A stretch of DNA of 64,000 nt. Origin: Eleusine coracana subsp. coracana (lineage: Eukaryota > Streptophyta > Magnoliopsida > Poales > Poaceae). Below, piece by piece: positions 10,142 through 21,060 of this stretch; position 1 is the stretch's first letter; every line of letters starts with the position of its first letter. Where the stretch lies: the NCBI GenBank assembly GCA_032690845.1, contig CM064420.1, forward strand, positions 57,896,707-57,960,706, read 5' to 3'. Below the pieces are notes generated by a model that was given only the letters and a program-made list of their open reading frames with translations, was not told the origin of the DNA and did not search any database. The translations under genes and the position numbers were made by a program.

Positions 10142-12425
10142 ATGGCGTGCTGCAGGGCCCTCGCGCTGCAGCTCCTCCCGGCCTCCGCCCCCTCCCGCTC
10201 CGGCTTCGCAGACTCGCGAGCCCGGGTAAGCGTCCCCCACCGCCGCCGCCGCGTTTCCTCCTCCGTCCGGTGCTGCGCCGACCAGGGGGAGCCGCCGCAG
10301 GACGCCGTGCTCAAGGCCATCTCGCGTGAGCAAACCTCCCTTCCTTTCCCAAACTCCCCTCAAAGCTTCTACTACTGCGAGCAATCCTCACACTGATTGA
10401 AGGAGTTAATTGCATTGCTCGATCTTATTATTTTGTCCATTATCTAAAAAAATCTTATTATTTTGTGTTAGGAAAATTATGTGCCGCTAACTAATTTTGT
10501 CACGCTATGTCAATGTCATGCCTATGTTTCGAAGTTATAGCTGTGGAATCAGACACCATGTATTGTTATAGGAGTGATGTATCAACTATGATGTTTCGAC
10601 TCATTTCCTTCACTCTATATTTTGAAGAGAATCAGTGCCTTTCCATTGCCTGCCAATGCAGCCGTTGCAGCCAGTGGATCAGTACTATTCTTCATCTGGT
10701 CTTTTCTCTTATAGACTGATCCATAGCTACGCATCGCTCAAGCGATGTAACCAGCATTTTGTTTTCCCTTTGCTTCTCTAGATATTATCTCAGGATGTAC
10801 AAAAGCGAAGGCAAGGCAAAGGATTCATTGAGCTTTTACAAAAACAAGCTGTCAATCCTTGATTATAGATTACGGATGTCTTTGTTTCTCGATGCAACGT
10901 GCTGTGTATGATTAACGGCTCTCGAGTACTGAATTACTGATGATATTATTCATTTGTTGAACTCTGTTCATGCGTTAATTACGAATATTTACATGCCATC
11001 CATGCTTACTAGATTATTTGTAATACATATTTCCTTTATGTAAGGCACGAATCTGAAAAGAGTAGTGTATTTATTCTGGGACTGTAACATGTTCTAAATT
11101 TGTAATTACTCTTACTCACAACGTCTTTTTTTTTCCTTCCAAAAATAGAGATAGCAAATTCTAAAGGAAGGGTTGCACAAACAACAAATGTTATCATGGG
11201 TGGTACTGTAACAGATGACGCAACAGATGAATGGCTTGTTCTTGATAAAAAGGTGCTTCTCTTCTAGATTATATGACATTTCTTAAGTAAGATGGAGGCC
11301 CTGGTAGCAATTTGATTACATTTTGGCTCCAATTCTGTTTCAAGATAATGGCCTCTCTGGAATCATTTTAAATAATAGGTGTAGTATTACATTTATGAAT
11401 CTAGTGCCACTTGTTGTTTCTTATATTGCAGAACCTGTACTGTGTTTTGACAAGCCAGACCACGCATGCCATATTCTACAGCTCCAAATAGTTGTTTCTG
11501 TATACTATTTTGCAGTCTGTGTTACAAACTTACGGACTTAGCCTCAGAAATTCTTTGTCAAAGACCCAATCATCGCACAGAACGCAATGATATAATGTTG
11601 AGCCTGACCTGTGATCCTTAGCTTATGTCTAGACTTAGCACGAAATTTGTCCTCTGACCTATGATCCGCTTTCCGTCAACATTATACCTGAAAATACTTG
11701 ATGCAAGTTTTGTAAAATACTTCTATCATGCAGGTAAATTCATACCCTACAGTTAGAGGGTTCACGGCAATTGGTAGTGGTGGTGATGACTTTGTCCAGT
11801 CAATGGTTGTTGCTGTTGAATCGGTTATTCAAGAACGAATTCCTGAGGTTGTTTTCTCTGTTTATTTCCAAAATATGTTTTATAAGTACAGATGGTGGCC
11901 ATTGATAAAGTTATTTTTATTCATATTTCTTGGATTTGAGATTGCAATTGTAACTGTAAGCAATGTTTTAAACATTTAGTTTGGAAGACAGGATGTAGAG
12001 TAGCACATGCCAAAATTGTCAATAACGTTGTTAAAATATTTGGATTGCTTAGCCTCTCATACATTTTAAAAACTTTTTTTATGTCCATACTACTTCAGCA
12101 GTTCTGAAATTTTATATTTATCCTAATTCTTATGATCTGTTGACTTTGTTTTTGTAGGGTCAGATATCCCAGAAAGTGTCTTCAAAGGGAAAATATGTTT
12201 CTGTCAAAATCGGCCCAATTCGTGTGGTTTCCAGTGAGCAGGTAGTAATTCAGTTGTGACGAATATGATTCATAATCAATAGTGAATGGCCAAGAAATAT
12301 AGTTCAGGGCACTTGCTGCATTTCAAACTTCTTCATGGACATGACGAGTTGTAATATTTTTTTTTCAGGTCCAAGCGGTCTATAATGCAATGAAGAAAGA
12401 TGAGCGGATGAAATTCTTTTTGTGA
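10142..12425 (+). CDS. DUF493 (YbeD-like) protein, probably chloroplast-targeted
   Basis: Five exons: 10142-10325, 11149-11252, 11734-11847, 12158-12241, 12369-12425. All have GT/AG ends and consistent phases, giving 180 aa. Residues 1 to about 45 are rich in A, S and R with few acids, like a plastid transit peptide. Residues about 80-180 match DUF493: VNSYPTVRGFTAIGSGGDDF, QSMVVAVESVI, SKGKYVSVKIGPIRV and the closing MKKDERMKFFL. The fold is an ACT-like alpha/beta sandwich in bacterial YbeD; its role is unknown, so no reaction is assigned. Bacterial members are short (~90 aa) and single-domain, so the N-terminal half is a plant addition. The exon 3 donor (GTTGTT) is weak but keeps the frame. 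Ubiquitous low expression is plausible but not shown. Confidence 0.85.
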
Positions 12426-12436
12426 ATGGCAAATAG

Positions 12437-12565
12437 GTACCTTTTTTTTCATAAATCTTAGTTGTGGTATTGTGCCGTGCCACTGATGATGTATTGTAAG
12501 CACAAGAGATGCCATACTGGTTGCTTACTAGTATTGTAAGTTGATGGTGGGTTGCCCAATTGCAG
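12437..12565 (+). other. Probable 3' UTR intron of the DUF493 gene
   Basis: Eleven bases after the stop codon, TAG/GTACCTTTTTTTT starts a typical plant donor with a T-rich start, and CCAATTGCAG ends a plausible acceptor at 12565. An intron here is inferred; a transcript would settle it. Confidence 0.4.
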
Positions 12566-15411
12566 GTTGAAGCGTCAATGTGTTGAACAGTTGAAGCACG
12601 AAGTTACTCTTGCTCCCTGCGTCAGTAAAGCTAGGAAGTTAGTTCCATGTATGTAGTGTGAAATGAAATTTTAGAAATGTGAAGAGAATGTTTAGCTGAA
12701 CCGGGACCCGGATTGATGCAGTGTAACATATGTCGTTGGATTCGGGCAAGCAATGAAATACTGTTCGTTGGATCAAGTGACGAGATCGGATGATTATATT
12801 AATCCCAGGGAACTATACATCAATATCTGATGCATTTTCGGCGTAGTGCCGACAGCTGATTCACTGCAACCATGGCAGCTTTGCCCGTGCCCCGGAGAAC
12901 AAAAGAACAGGAAGCCGCCCAGAACGAACCTAATATTCGCCGATGATTGAAGTTGCTGTCGACAAAAGAAGGGCACATGCCGAAAGTGAAAATTAAAAAA
13001 AAAACATGGAGAGAGATTCCGAAATACTTAGTAGATTGACTGGCTGCATCTGGGCCTGTCTGGGATGGGATATACTTGAATCCGAGAGGCTCGACGAGGG
13101 CGATCCACATTGGGCCGGACATCATCGGCGGAAATGAAGTGAAGTGATGCCGTCGCCGTCGTTTATGCGCAGGATAAGGTGAAAGACGGAACCTGATTCT
13201 GCGCAACTGCAAAGTTTTCTTTTCCAGCAAAACATACGGAATTACGGATAGAGTTATTTTCATTCTTCTTTTTTCGGGAGAGGAGAGTGCAGACGAAAAC
13301 GCAGGCATCAGCCGGTTTGATAGAGGCATAGAGCGATCCCACATATTAGCTTCAAGGTCGATGGTCTACTCTGCCAAATTGTTCCAACTGCTGAACTTGA
13401 TAATTAGATAGACTGGGGGTAAACGTGGCCGATTTCTCAGATCAGATCACTGCAAAGCATTCATGTAAAAGCGTCCAGCAGGAAACTCATCACTCTTGTA
13501 TGCTATACAATTACTATCTTTCAGCAATGGTTGACGCAGGTCCCGTGGTAATAAAACACAGTAGTATTAAAGCAAGATTGCGACTCTGTACCCATTGGTT
13601 GGTATACTGTGAACAGGGCAGCGATCTCTTGCTCCCTAGTCCCTCTACTGCCATCGCCCTCTCTCATCCAGTCTTGTAAAATTTACGAAAAACCCATGAA
13701 GCCCCTGAGTCAAACTCTCCACGGTAACCGGCCCACGGAGGGCAGTCGTGTCACTTCACAACCTGTACCCCCCACTACCGTGTGCCTGTTTACGAAGCGC
13801 AGCACTGTAGTATCCCCCTGCGATTGACAACGACGTCAGCACGTTGTACAGCGGCCGGTAGCGTCTCCCAAACCGCAGCACGTCACTGACAATCCGGACC
13901 CATAAAACCGTGCACGGGACGCGGCCCACATATTACTAGTAAACTCATGCGAGCAAGAAGCCTAGCACTTGCCGGATAATTACGGCCCACGCCCACGCCC
14001 CCGCCGGGACCACCACCGGTACTTCGTCAGCGTCGCTGACATCCGGACCCGCGACTAAACCCGGCGACGATAAGACCGCCTCGTGCGCCACCGGCAGGTG
14101 GCCGTGACCACGAGCGGCTGGGGGCGTCGTGGGCAAACTGGAAGGGAACGGGCCGCGGCAGCCGGAAACGGACGGCTGAGATGGGCCGTAGAAACACTGT
14201 CGCGAGATCGTTACGGGTTCTTGTTGGCATCCCGGTTCAGGGCAGTTCTGTGCGGACGGGGTGCGTGGGTGTTGCACACAGCACACTGCTGATAGGCGGT
14301 TGCTCTGCTCTGCCCTGCCCCGCGCGGGGCCCTAGGATTTTGGGAAGCTGCGTTTCGCCGTTTTTTTTTTTTTAAAAAAAAACTTGCCTCCACTTCGAAC
14401 ATGAACCTCGTCGAACCGCGTTATTGCACCCACGCCCTCGTGATAAAATCTGAGGACAGTTAGACGTCCTCCCTTCAAATACCTTTGAGATCATTTCAAT
14501 GCAAGGGATAGTTCTTAAAGATCTAAACTTAAATTTTAATGACAAACTATTGTTATTAAATATGTCGGTGTCACTTCAATTTTAATGTAACAAACAGCCT
14601 AAGGTCTAAGGAGTTACTTGTCATGAATAGTTAGATGCTCATCTTACACTCTAACATGAATCAGTAATGATTAAAGAACAACATAACAAGAATTACACTA
14701 GGTTACCTTTATAAGACGATAAGAATGCCCATGTCATGAATGACGATATCATTCTATCACTAGCGAGTCAACTCATAAATGAACTATACGTGTCGAATTT
14801 TATGAAGAAAAAAAATTCATAGTCGAGGCTACAAGATAAGCATGACTCTACAACGTCTCTTGACAGCTCACTCCTTACTTACGTATAGAGCGGCGATTAA
14901 ATGAATAGATGACAGTATCCAGAGCGTCCATATCTCGAGTGATGTATTTATTGATGCTTATAGATACATGATACTCAATCCAGAGTATTCTTTAATTTGT
15001 ACTAATGCAACTTTATATGTAAATACCATCCTTCTCGGCTAAGTTTCCGCCAGCGGACGTCTTTTGAATGCAAGTTCATGCATATTGTCGGTAGCAGGTT
15101 ATAGCTATGAGCTTGCAACACCCACTTCTCTTGGACTCGGCCCTCACACTCTAAAAAACGATGTCATGATGTCAATGAAGAGGCGGTAAAGTTAAATTTC
15201 ATTCGTGACGTTACATCTTACGTTACAGGTAGCACGGTTGAACACAAGTAAAGGGGTATGAACTTGGTACACATATTACGGATACGCAAAATACAAAAAG
15301 CCGGAGGACCATGGCGAGAAAACGCCAGGAAAGTTGGGCGCAAAAAGCGAAAGCGGGCAGGCGTCCAGCAGCGAAGGGAGGGAGGGACTGTGCCCTGTGC
15401 ACGTCGCCTCT
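12566..15411. other. Intergenic region between DUF493 gene and unknown-function gene
   Basis: Contains the 3' end of the DUF493 transcript (to about 12780), then no supported gene. A 174-codon minus-strand frame at 12820-13344 and GC-rich frames at 13945-14290 have no domain. A T13/A9 low-complexity spot lies at about 14360-14382. 14400-15240 is AT-rich and featureless to my reading. Confidence 0.5.
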
Positions 15412-15418
15412 CTATAAG
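15412..15418 (+). promoter_or_regulatory. TATA box of the 265-aa unknown gene
   Basis: CTATAAG in a GC-rich context (CGCCTCTCTATAAGCAAGCG), about 145 bp upstream of the chosen ATG. Its position shows that the in-frame ATG at 15311 is upstream of transcription, so the shorter start at 15560 is right. Confidence 0.65.
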
Positions 15419-15500
15419 CAAGCGCTCTTCCCGAAGCCGAAGCCCACCATCCCCACCACCTTCTCTTCTCCGTCCGTCCCGTCCGCTTCCTCACCGCCGC

Positions 15501-15540
15501 AAACCCTAACCTCGACGAGTGGGGCGCGCTTAAACCCTAG
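15501..15540 (+). promoter_or_regulatory. Two telo-box-like motifs in the 5' UTR
   Basis: AAACCCTAAC (15501-15510) and TAAACCCTAG (15531-15540) lie between TATA and ATG. AAACCCTA elements (telo boxes) are common near transcription starts of plant genes active in dividing cells, including translation-related genes. Function here is inferred. Confidence 0.5.
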
Positions 15541-15559
15541 AAGGCTCCCGGAGAGCGCC

Positions 15560-16357
15560 ATGAAGAGGCTGAGCCCGAAGGGCGGCCGCAAGATCCACCC
15601 GTCGCCGGTGGAGGACCCCATCCGCGCGGCGTTCCGGCTCCTCCCCGCCGCCATCCTCTTCCTCGTCGCCGGCCTGGGCCCCGAGGACCGGGAGCTGCTG
15701 GCGTACTTCGTCACCGTGCCCGTGGAGGGCGTTCTCTCCCCCGAGGAGGCCGCCGCCGCCGCCGCGGTCCCGCCGGCGCGCGGACGGGGCGGCTACGGCC
15801 GCCGCGTGGGATGCGCCGTGGCCACGCCGCCGGCGCTCGCGCCCCACTCGCCGACCCACGGGTGCGCGTGCTTCGAGTGCTACATCAGCTTCTGGGCCCG
15901 GCTGAACTGCTCACCGGAGAGCAACCGCATCCAGGACGTCCTCGAGGCCTACGAGTACCACCGCCTCGCCCTTCCGTCCCCGTCCAAGCGCCGCGACAGG
16001 GGCAAGCGCAGCAAGGACCACGCCGCTCCGCCGCCTCTGCCGATGCCGCTGCGCCGCCCCGAGTCCCCGCCGCCCCAGGTCGTCAAAGCGGTTCAAGCGC
16101 CCGCCTCCCCACTGTCACCGCCGCCGCTGCCGCTGCCGCCGGCCCAAGCTCCCGCGGCGCCCACTGCCGAGGAGGAGGAGGAAGAGCAGAAATTCGTCCC
16201 GGAACTTGCCCCGGCGGCCGAACCGGAGGAATGTCGCGAGGCGGCGATGGAGTCCGGCGAGGAGGAGAGGAAGCGCGGGTGGGCCGGCGTGGTCGGCGGG
16301 GTGCTGGGCCTGCGCCTGTGGAGCATCTGGAGCCCGGCGGTGGAGAGCGCCACCTAG
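15560..16357 (+). CDS. Plant-specific protein of unknown function with CxCFxCY motif
   Basis: Intronless, 265 aa from ATG 15560, chosen because it lies downstream of the TATA box. The N-terminus KRLSPKGGRKIHPSP is basic. A hydrophobic stretch RLLPAAILFLVAGLG precedes EDRELLAYFV. At about residues 100-130 comes GCACFECYISFWARLNCSPE, then RIQDVLEAYE. I recall this Cys-rich CFxCY..FW segment as conserved in uncharacterised plant proteins. The middle is low-complexity and Pro-rich, followed by an acidic EEEEEEQ run. The C-terminus GWAGVVGGVLGLRLWSIW is hydrophobic and might touch membrane. No enzyme motif is visible and I assign no function. Extreme GC content is normal for grass intronless genes. 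Confidence 0.8.
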   Translation: MKRLSPKGGRKIHPSPVEDPIRAAFRLLPAAILFLVAGLGPEDRELLAYFVTVPVEGVLSPEEAAAAAAVPPARGRGGYGRRVGCAVATPPALAPHSPTHGCACFECYISFWARLNCSPESNRIQDVLEAYEYHRLALPSPSKRRDRGKRSKDHAAPPPLPMPLRRPESPPPQVVKAVQAPASPLSPPPLPLPPAQAPAAPTAEEEEEEQKFVPELAPAAEPEECREAAMESGEEERKRGWAGVVGGVLGLRLWSIWSPAVESAT

Positions 16358-16639
16358 CCGCCCGCAGGGAAAGGAGAAGCCCGATTGCAATCCTGTGATT
16401 GCCGGGCCAATGTAGGATAGGAATCAGTGATAAAGAAGCGCTGCTAGTACTAGTTCCCTTCCATTCCTTCCTCCTTTCCCTTGGGTTGGGGGAGGGAAAT
16501 GGGGGAATTTTACAAGCGGTTGTCAGCCATGCTGCTCTGTAGATTGATCGGGTGATGCTTTGGTAAATTGCAACCTGGAGAATGGAACAGTTTCACCTTG
16601 GTCTTTCTGTTGTGAATTCTGGTCTCGTTCGCGTCTTCT

Positions 16640-16945
16640 GTTGACAATTATGCTTCGGTTGGTACATTTCTTGGCTCTGATTTTGGCTTTCCGTGTGCGG
16701 GTTGGAAAGGAATTTGCTTTCCTTTTGCGACGCAAGTAGAATTTGGCGATCGATTGATCATGTAGAATTTGGCGTGGTCTCGTTCTTGTCTGTGTTCATA
16801 GCCTTCATCACTTGCCAAATTTGTTGGCTCTGCTTTTGATCTTTTATTATGCGCCGGTGGGAACTGGAATGAAATTTGCTTCCTTTTGCGGTACAAGTAC
16901 AGTCGATGGTTGCTCCGCTCGGTAGCGATCGGTCGATCATGTTGA
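16640..16945. repeat. Imperfect tandem duplication in the 3' flank
   Basis: Two diverged copies of about 150 bp: TTGGCTCTG...GGAAAGGAATTTGC...TTTTGCG...CGATTGATCATG (about 16670-16765) and TTGGCTCTG...TGAAATTTGC...TTTTGCGG...CGGTCGATCATG (about 16825-16940). Both end in GATCATG followed by (T)AGAATTTGGC or TTGAATTTC. Confidence 0.5.
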
Positions 16946-17315
16946 ATTTCTTGAGTGAATGCAGAGTTTGCGTAGGACGGCAGTTGCATTGTAGACCGTC
17001 CGTTGTCTGGGCTGTTCTGATTTTTGTTGGTTGTTATTGGGGACAAGAAGGCCTCCGCGAGCCATGAATGAATTTACAGCGGGCAATGAATGGACCAGTT
17101 GCTCGTCGCACAACAGGGCGTTTGCTTCAGGGGAACGCCGCCGCGCGCTGATGAATCATGAATGGACCTTGTGCTCTGTTTTCTTCAGGGAGGCGACTGC
17201 TGAGCTGATACGCCTCGTGCTTAGCTGGCGCGCTGTTAATTCGTGCTGTACTTGTTGCCTTATCCGTTCCATAATCCCGTCGTCGGCCCCACCAGAACCA
17301 TGGGCTTTTGTTTTC

Positions 17316-17317
<2 letters not shown>

Positions 17318-17351
<34 letters not shown>
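17318..17351. repeat. (CT)17 microsatellite
   Basis: Uninterrupted CT dinucleotide run of 34 bp. Confidence 0.95.
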
Positions 17352-17354
<3 letters not shown>

Positions 17355-18731
17355 CATTTTACGACACGGTCCCGTGCCCTTTCTGTTTATAGTAGTGGAT
17401 GCAACGGTGAAATGCTCCGTCTTTACAGTCAGGTCAGCATTGCTGCATCTTCACGACGATCCCGGTGGAGGATGAGAGAGATGGAGTGGTGGGGACGGGG
17501 GAAGGGGGACCCGAGCAGCGAGCATGGCCATGTCCGCTTATCAGGTATCGCTATCAGAGTATCAGACTCTGTTTGGCGGTTACGCTGTGGTGGCCTGGTG
17601 CGAGATAAGGCGAGACGATCGTTGTTGCTTCGCTTCCTCTTTTACCATCGTTTTTTCTTTTTAATAATAATAATACGTTTAGCATCGTTGTTGGTTGAGA
17701 AGAGCTGTGATGAAAAATGGAAGCAGAGGGGGCGGGAATGGAGCGGGCAGCGAGCGATGATGACTCCGAACTCGTTTGCGTGAGGCAGGCGCCTCGTTAG
17801 TGTTTGTCACGCTCCGTTGCGGCTGGTCTGGAGGAACCCCACGACCGGGCAGACCGAAGTAGGGAGATTGGTAGAGGAGACGTGCCGCAGCTTGCCAAAA
17901 CTCAGATGCGAGCCGTAGGATTCAGACCTCGGCGCTCCGACTCCGAGCTGTCGCCGTCGGCCATAGACGATTGGGTGGACGACGTGCACATGCGCTGCCT
18001 CTGCGACGGGGAGTAGGCAACCAGACCAGAGCAGCCGATAGATATATAGATAGGCTGGGACGCGTATCCCCTGTCCTGTGCCATGGATCGACGACGCGCT
18101 TTGACGTGTCGTCGTGAGGGAAACCGTCAGCTTGCTTCTCGATACATGATGACGTACTTACGCTTTGGGTGCGTGCGTAATGCGTATGCTGCTGCTCTTC
18201 CTGTTCGACATGATACGAGAGACACCGACACGTGGGGCCGCTATCACTTTGACCGTCGACCTCGCTCGGGGATACTAGTAGAACCGACCGGGGCCCGTGT
18301 GCGGCGCTGGAACTGCACCCTGACACGACGCGACCACGACCCCCGGATCCGATGCAGCGGCAGCGCTTCCTGTCAATCTCAGGGCCTCTTTCCCGATCCA
18401 TGCAAAAGCCTCTCCACTCCACCCCGGTGACGCGCTGTTTCTCCGGTGCGTGGTGTCGACGCGACGATGATGCGGGCCGGGGTGGGTGCAAGCAAGCCAT
18501 TGAAGAATCTCCTCTCCTCTCCTCACCTCACTGGCGTTGTTGCAGGGAAGGGGCCAGGGGAGTACTAGTACGTGATACGTGGGGCCGGGTTCTCTCCGCT
18601 CTCCGGATTCGTACAGGTGACCACCGCGGCTTGCCGCCGGGGTTTTATTGGATTGGGGGGAGGACAAACGCATGGATTCGGCCTCTGTCCTCTCCACACT
18701 CCACCCCCTTTCCTCCTGCCCCCACCCCAAG

Positions 18732-18733
<2 letters not shown>

Positions 18734-18768
<35 letters not shown>
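18734..18768. repeat. Poly(T)35 tract
   Basis: Thirty-five consecutive T, between GG and GAAAAGAGCCCACC. It could be the reverse image of a retroposon poly(A) tail, but no retroposed sequence or target duplication is visible beside it. Confidence 0.9.
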
Positions 18769-18769
<1 letters not shown>

Positions 18770-19246
18770 AAAAGAGCCCACCCCAAGCTTTCCCTGCTAA
18801 GCACCGTGAATCCGTGATGCGCTTTCTTTATCTTGTGATGTTAACGAATGGGGGACAAAGCGCAACTGTGCGCCCATCTGGGTGATATGATGGGCATGCC
18901 GAATTACTAGTACTTGTTTGGGCGATATCACATTTTCATAACCGGGGAAAAGGAAGGAAAATACCACTGTGATTCTTTTCTGCGACAGCCAAAACGAGCA
19001 CACGATTCTTCGCGGTCCACTGGGGGTGGGTGCACTGCAAGCCACTGCCCAATGGCCCCAAGCACTTCCTTTGGTTTATTGGTACTTCTGTGAGTTGTGT
19101 CACTTAACCGGGACTCACACTCCTCTTGATCCATTCAGTAAACCTTTTCTTTTTTCTGTTTTGTTTACTGCGTGCCGAATGGAACCACGTGTACGTCACT
19201 CGGTTCCGTTTGGCTTTTGCATACTGTGTGCGGAATGAAAACAAAT

Positions 19247-20560
19247 TGGTACTAATGTGTCCCTTAACTTTTATATAAGTCTGCTTTTTCTCCCTCATTT
19301 ACTAAATCACGTATCCGTGTTTATTGAATTGTTAAAATTATTTGTTTTTTGTCCAATAACTGTTTTTTATGGTGGTTTTGTCCACGTGACACACATGTAG
19401 CAACACTTGACACATTTTCATACCATGTCATCTTTTTCACCCCTATTTTCAACTCATTTTACTATAAATGGGCTACTGGGCAAAATGTGACTAACGGATC
19501 AGGTAGTACTGCCGTGCTTAACGAGCGGCCCGGCAGTGTCGGGTCGTGGGCCAAGTCCGCGGCATGGCACGACCTAAATTAAATTGTGTGCATGGGTCGG
19601 GCTGGGCTGGGTGGCCCATTTGGCTAGGACTAGAGTGAGCGGAGGGAGAGAGCTCAGGGCCAAAACCACACACTGGGCCACCAGCCCACTTTAACGACGA
19701 CCCTATCCGCGGGGACCTTCTCTCATGGCTCTTCCACATTACGAAAATAAATCGGTACTCATTAAACAAGTTCTTCTAACGTCCCTCAACTATTGTATAA
19801 GTCTGGTTTTTCGCACTCAACTACTAAACCGGGTATCCATGTTTATCGAATTGTTAAAACCATTTGTTTTTCTCCCACAACTGTTTTTTATAGTGGCTTT
19901 GTCCAAAACTTATAGCAAAATGATTCAGATCGAGAAAATCAATGTGATTTCTTCCTAATGCTTGTAGAATGGATAGCAAAATATCACTGCTTTGGTGGGC
20001 TTGCTATCGGATACATATTTGGACGCGAAGGTAAAATATATAGGCTTGAACATGGCATACATCGGTTATGAAATCATCGTTATGCATGCTGCCGCCGTTC
20101 CAGTCCTAAGACGGAGTCGGACAAATGGGTCGTGTGTATAGTAGGATTTTTTTTCATATTTCAAAGTTAGTCAACGGGTATTTTTTAATTTTTGAAATAT
20201 ATATAAATATGATCTCATATTTGAACTAAAACTCAAACATGGTTTCTTTAGTTCATATAAAATGCTTCTATCTACAGTATAAATTACAAATATTTTATAC
20301 TCAAATATGTCATAATCCATAATGATACTTTGAAGATAGAAAATAATATTTAACATACTAATATTACAAAAATTTTCTTAAGATTTTTTTAACTCCTAAG
20401 TGTATATTTTTGAGTTTTTAAATGAAAAATGATGACATGACGTTCAAACCATGTCTGTCGCTGCCACATGTGCGTCATGTGGACAAAACCACCATCTAAA
20501 ACATTCGCTGCCACATGTGCGTCATGTGGACAAAACCACCATCTAAAACATTCGTAAGCG
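19247..20560. repeat. Composite repeat with direct and inverted arms
   Basis: A ~150-bp segment at 19247-19395 (GGTACTAA...TATAAGTCTG...TGTTTATTGAATTGTTAAAA...TGTTTTTTATGGTGG) recurs as a direct diverged copy at 19752-19905. The stretch 19370-19440 (ATGGTGGTTTTGTCCACGTG...CATGTCATC) recurs inverted at 20428-20504. The middle (about 19500-19690) is rich in GGCCCGGCA/GTCGGG strings, as in hAT-like elements. Likely a non-autonomous DNA transposon or nested insertions; I could not define ends. Confidence 0.5.
20458..20551. repeat. Perfect 47-bp tandem duplication
   Basis: Two identical 47-bp units, 20458-20504 and 20505-20551, each containing GCCACATGTGCGTCATGTGG and ACAAAACCACCATC. They lie within the inverted arm of the composite repeat. 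Identity shows the duplication is young. Confidence 0.92.
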
Positions 20561-20937
20561 AAAAACAAACATAATTGTAGAAACATAAATACCCAGTTTT
20601 GTAATTAATGGAGGAAAACCCAAACCCATGCAATAATGAAGTTCCATTATATTTGTTCGCGGAGTAATGTAGCCCAACCCGCTATAACGGGTTCAATTTG
20701 TGTCTTCTTGGCAGAGGCGGTGCACAAATTCTACTACTTTTGCCAGCTCAACAGAAGGAACTTGGATCTCAATCCGATGGTCACAAAATTAAATCTGAGT
20801 GATGGATTTACCAACAAATTTCAGTCACCTGATTGTGACAGCGCAAACGGAAGTCCTAATAAGTTTCCGAATCGACTCAGTAATATATAGGAGCCTGTGC
20901 TGTGATAGCGCAAACGGAAGTCAAGGCGATGTTCTTT

Positions 20938-20947
20938 CTATATATAT
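20938..20947 (+). promoter_or_regulatory. TATA box of the F-box gene
   Basis: CTATATATAT followed by GG, about 120 bp upstream of ATG 21061. It places the in-frame ATG at 20902 outside the transcript. Confidence 0.6.
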
Positions 20948-21060
20948 GGATGGAGGGTCGAGAAAAGAGGGCTAGACTAGACCAGATCGATCACAGTTGT
21001 TTATTTGCAAAAAAGCATCACGGGGCGCGGCGGCGGCGCACAACTGCAGACAAGAAGAAG

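Larger units (their letters stand above)
16946..19246. other. Intergenic, no supported gene
   Basis: Holds the CT microsatellite and a T35 run (18734-18768). Several mid-length frames (17031-17783, 17922-18500, 18352-18885) overlap one another on both strands and show no domain. The last two cross the homopolymer. Confidence 0.5.

Noticed and set aside
9651..10229. 192-codon plus-strand ORF
   Set aside because: Runs through promoter and into exon 1 of the DUF493 gene in a wrong frame.
12820..13344. 174-codon minus-strand ORF
   Set aside because: No domain, no start context or TATA, mixed composition; probably chance beside the DUF493 gene end.
15311..15559. N-terminal extension of the 265-aa protein (start at 15311)
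   Set aside because: It includes the TATA box and 5' UTR motifs, so it is not transcribed as part of the mRNA.
18352..18885. 177-codon ORF with a Phe run
   Set aside because: The Phe run is the poly(T)35 tract; the frame is spurious.
20902..21060. N-terminal extension of the F-box protein
   Set aside because: The ATG at 20902 lies upstream of the TATA box at 20938.
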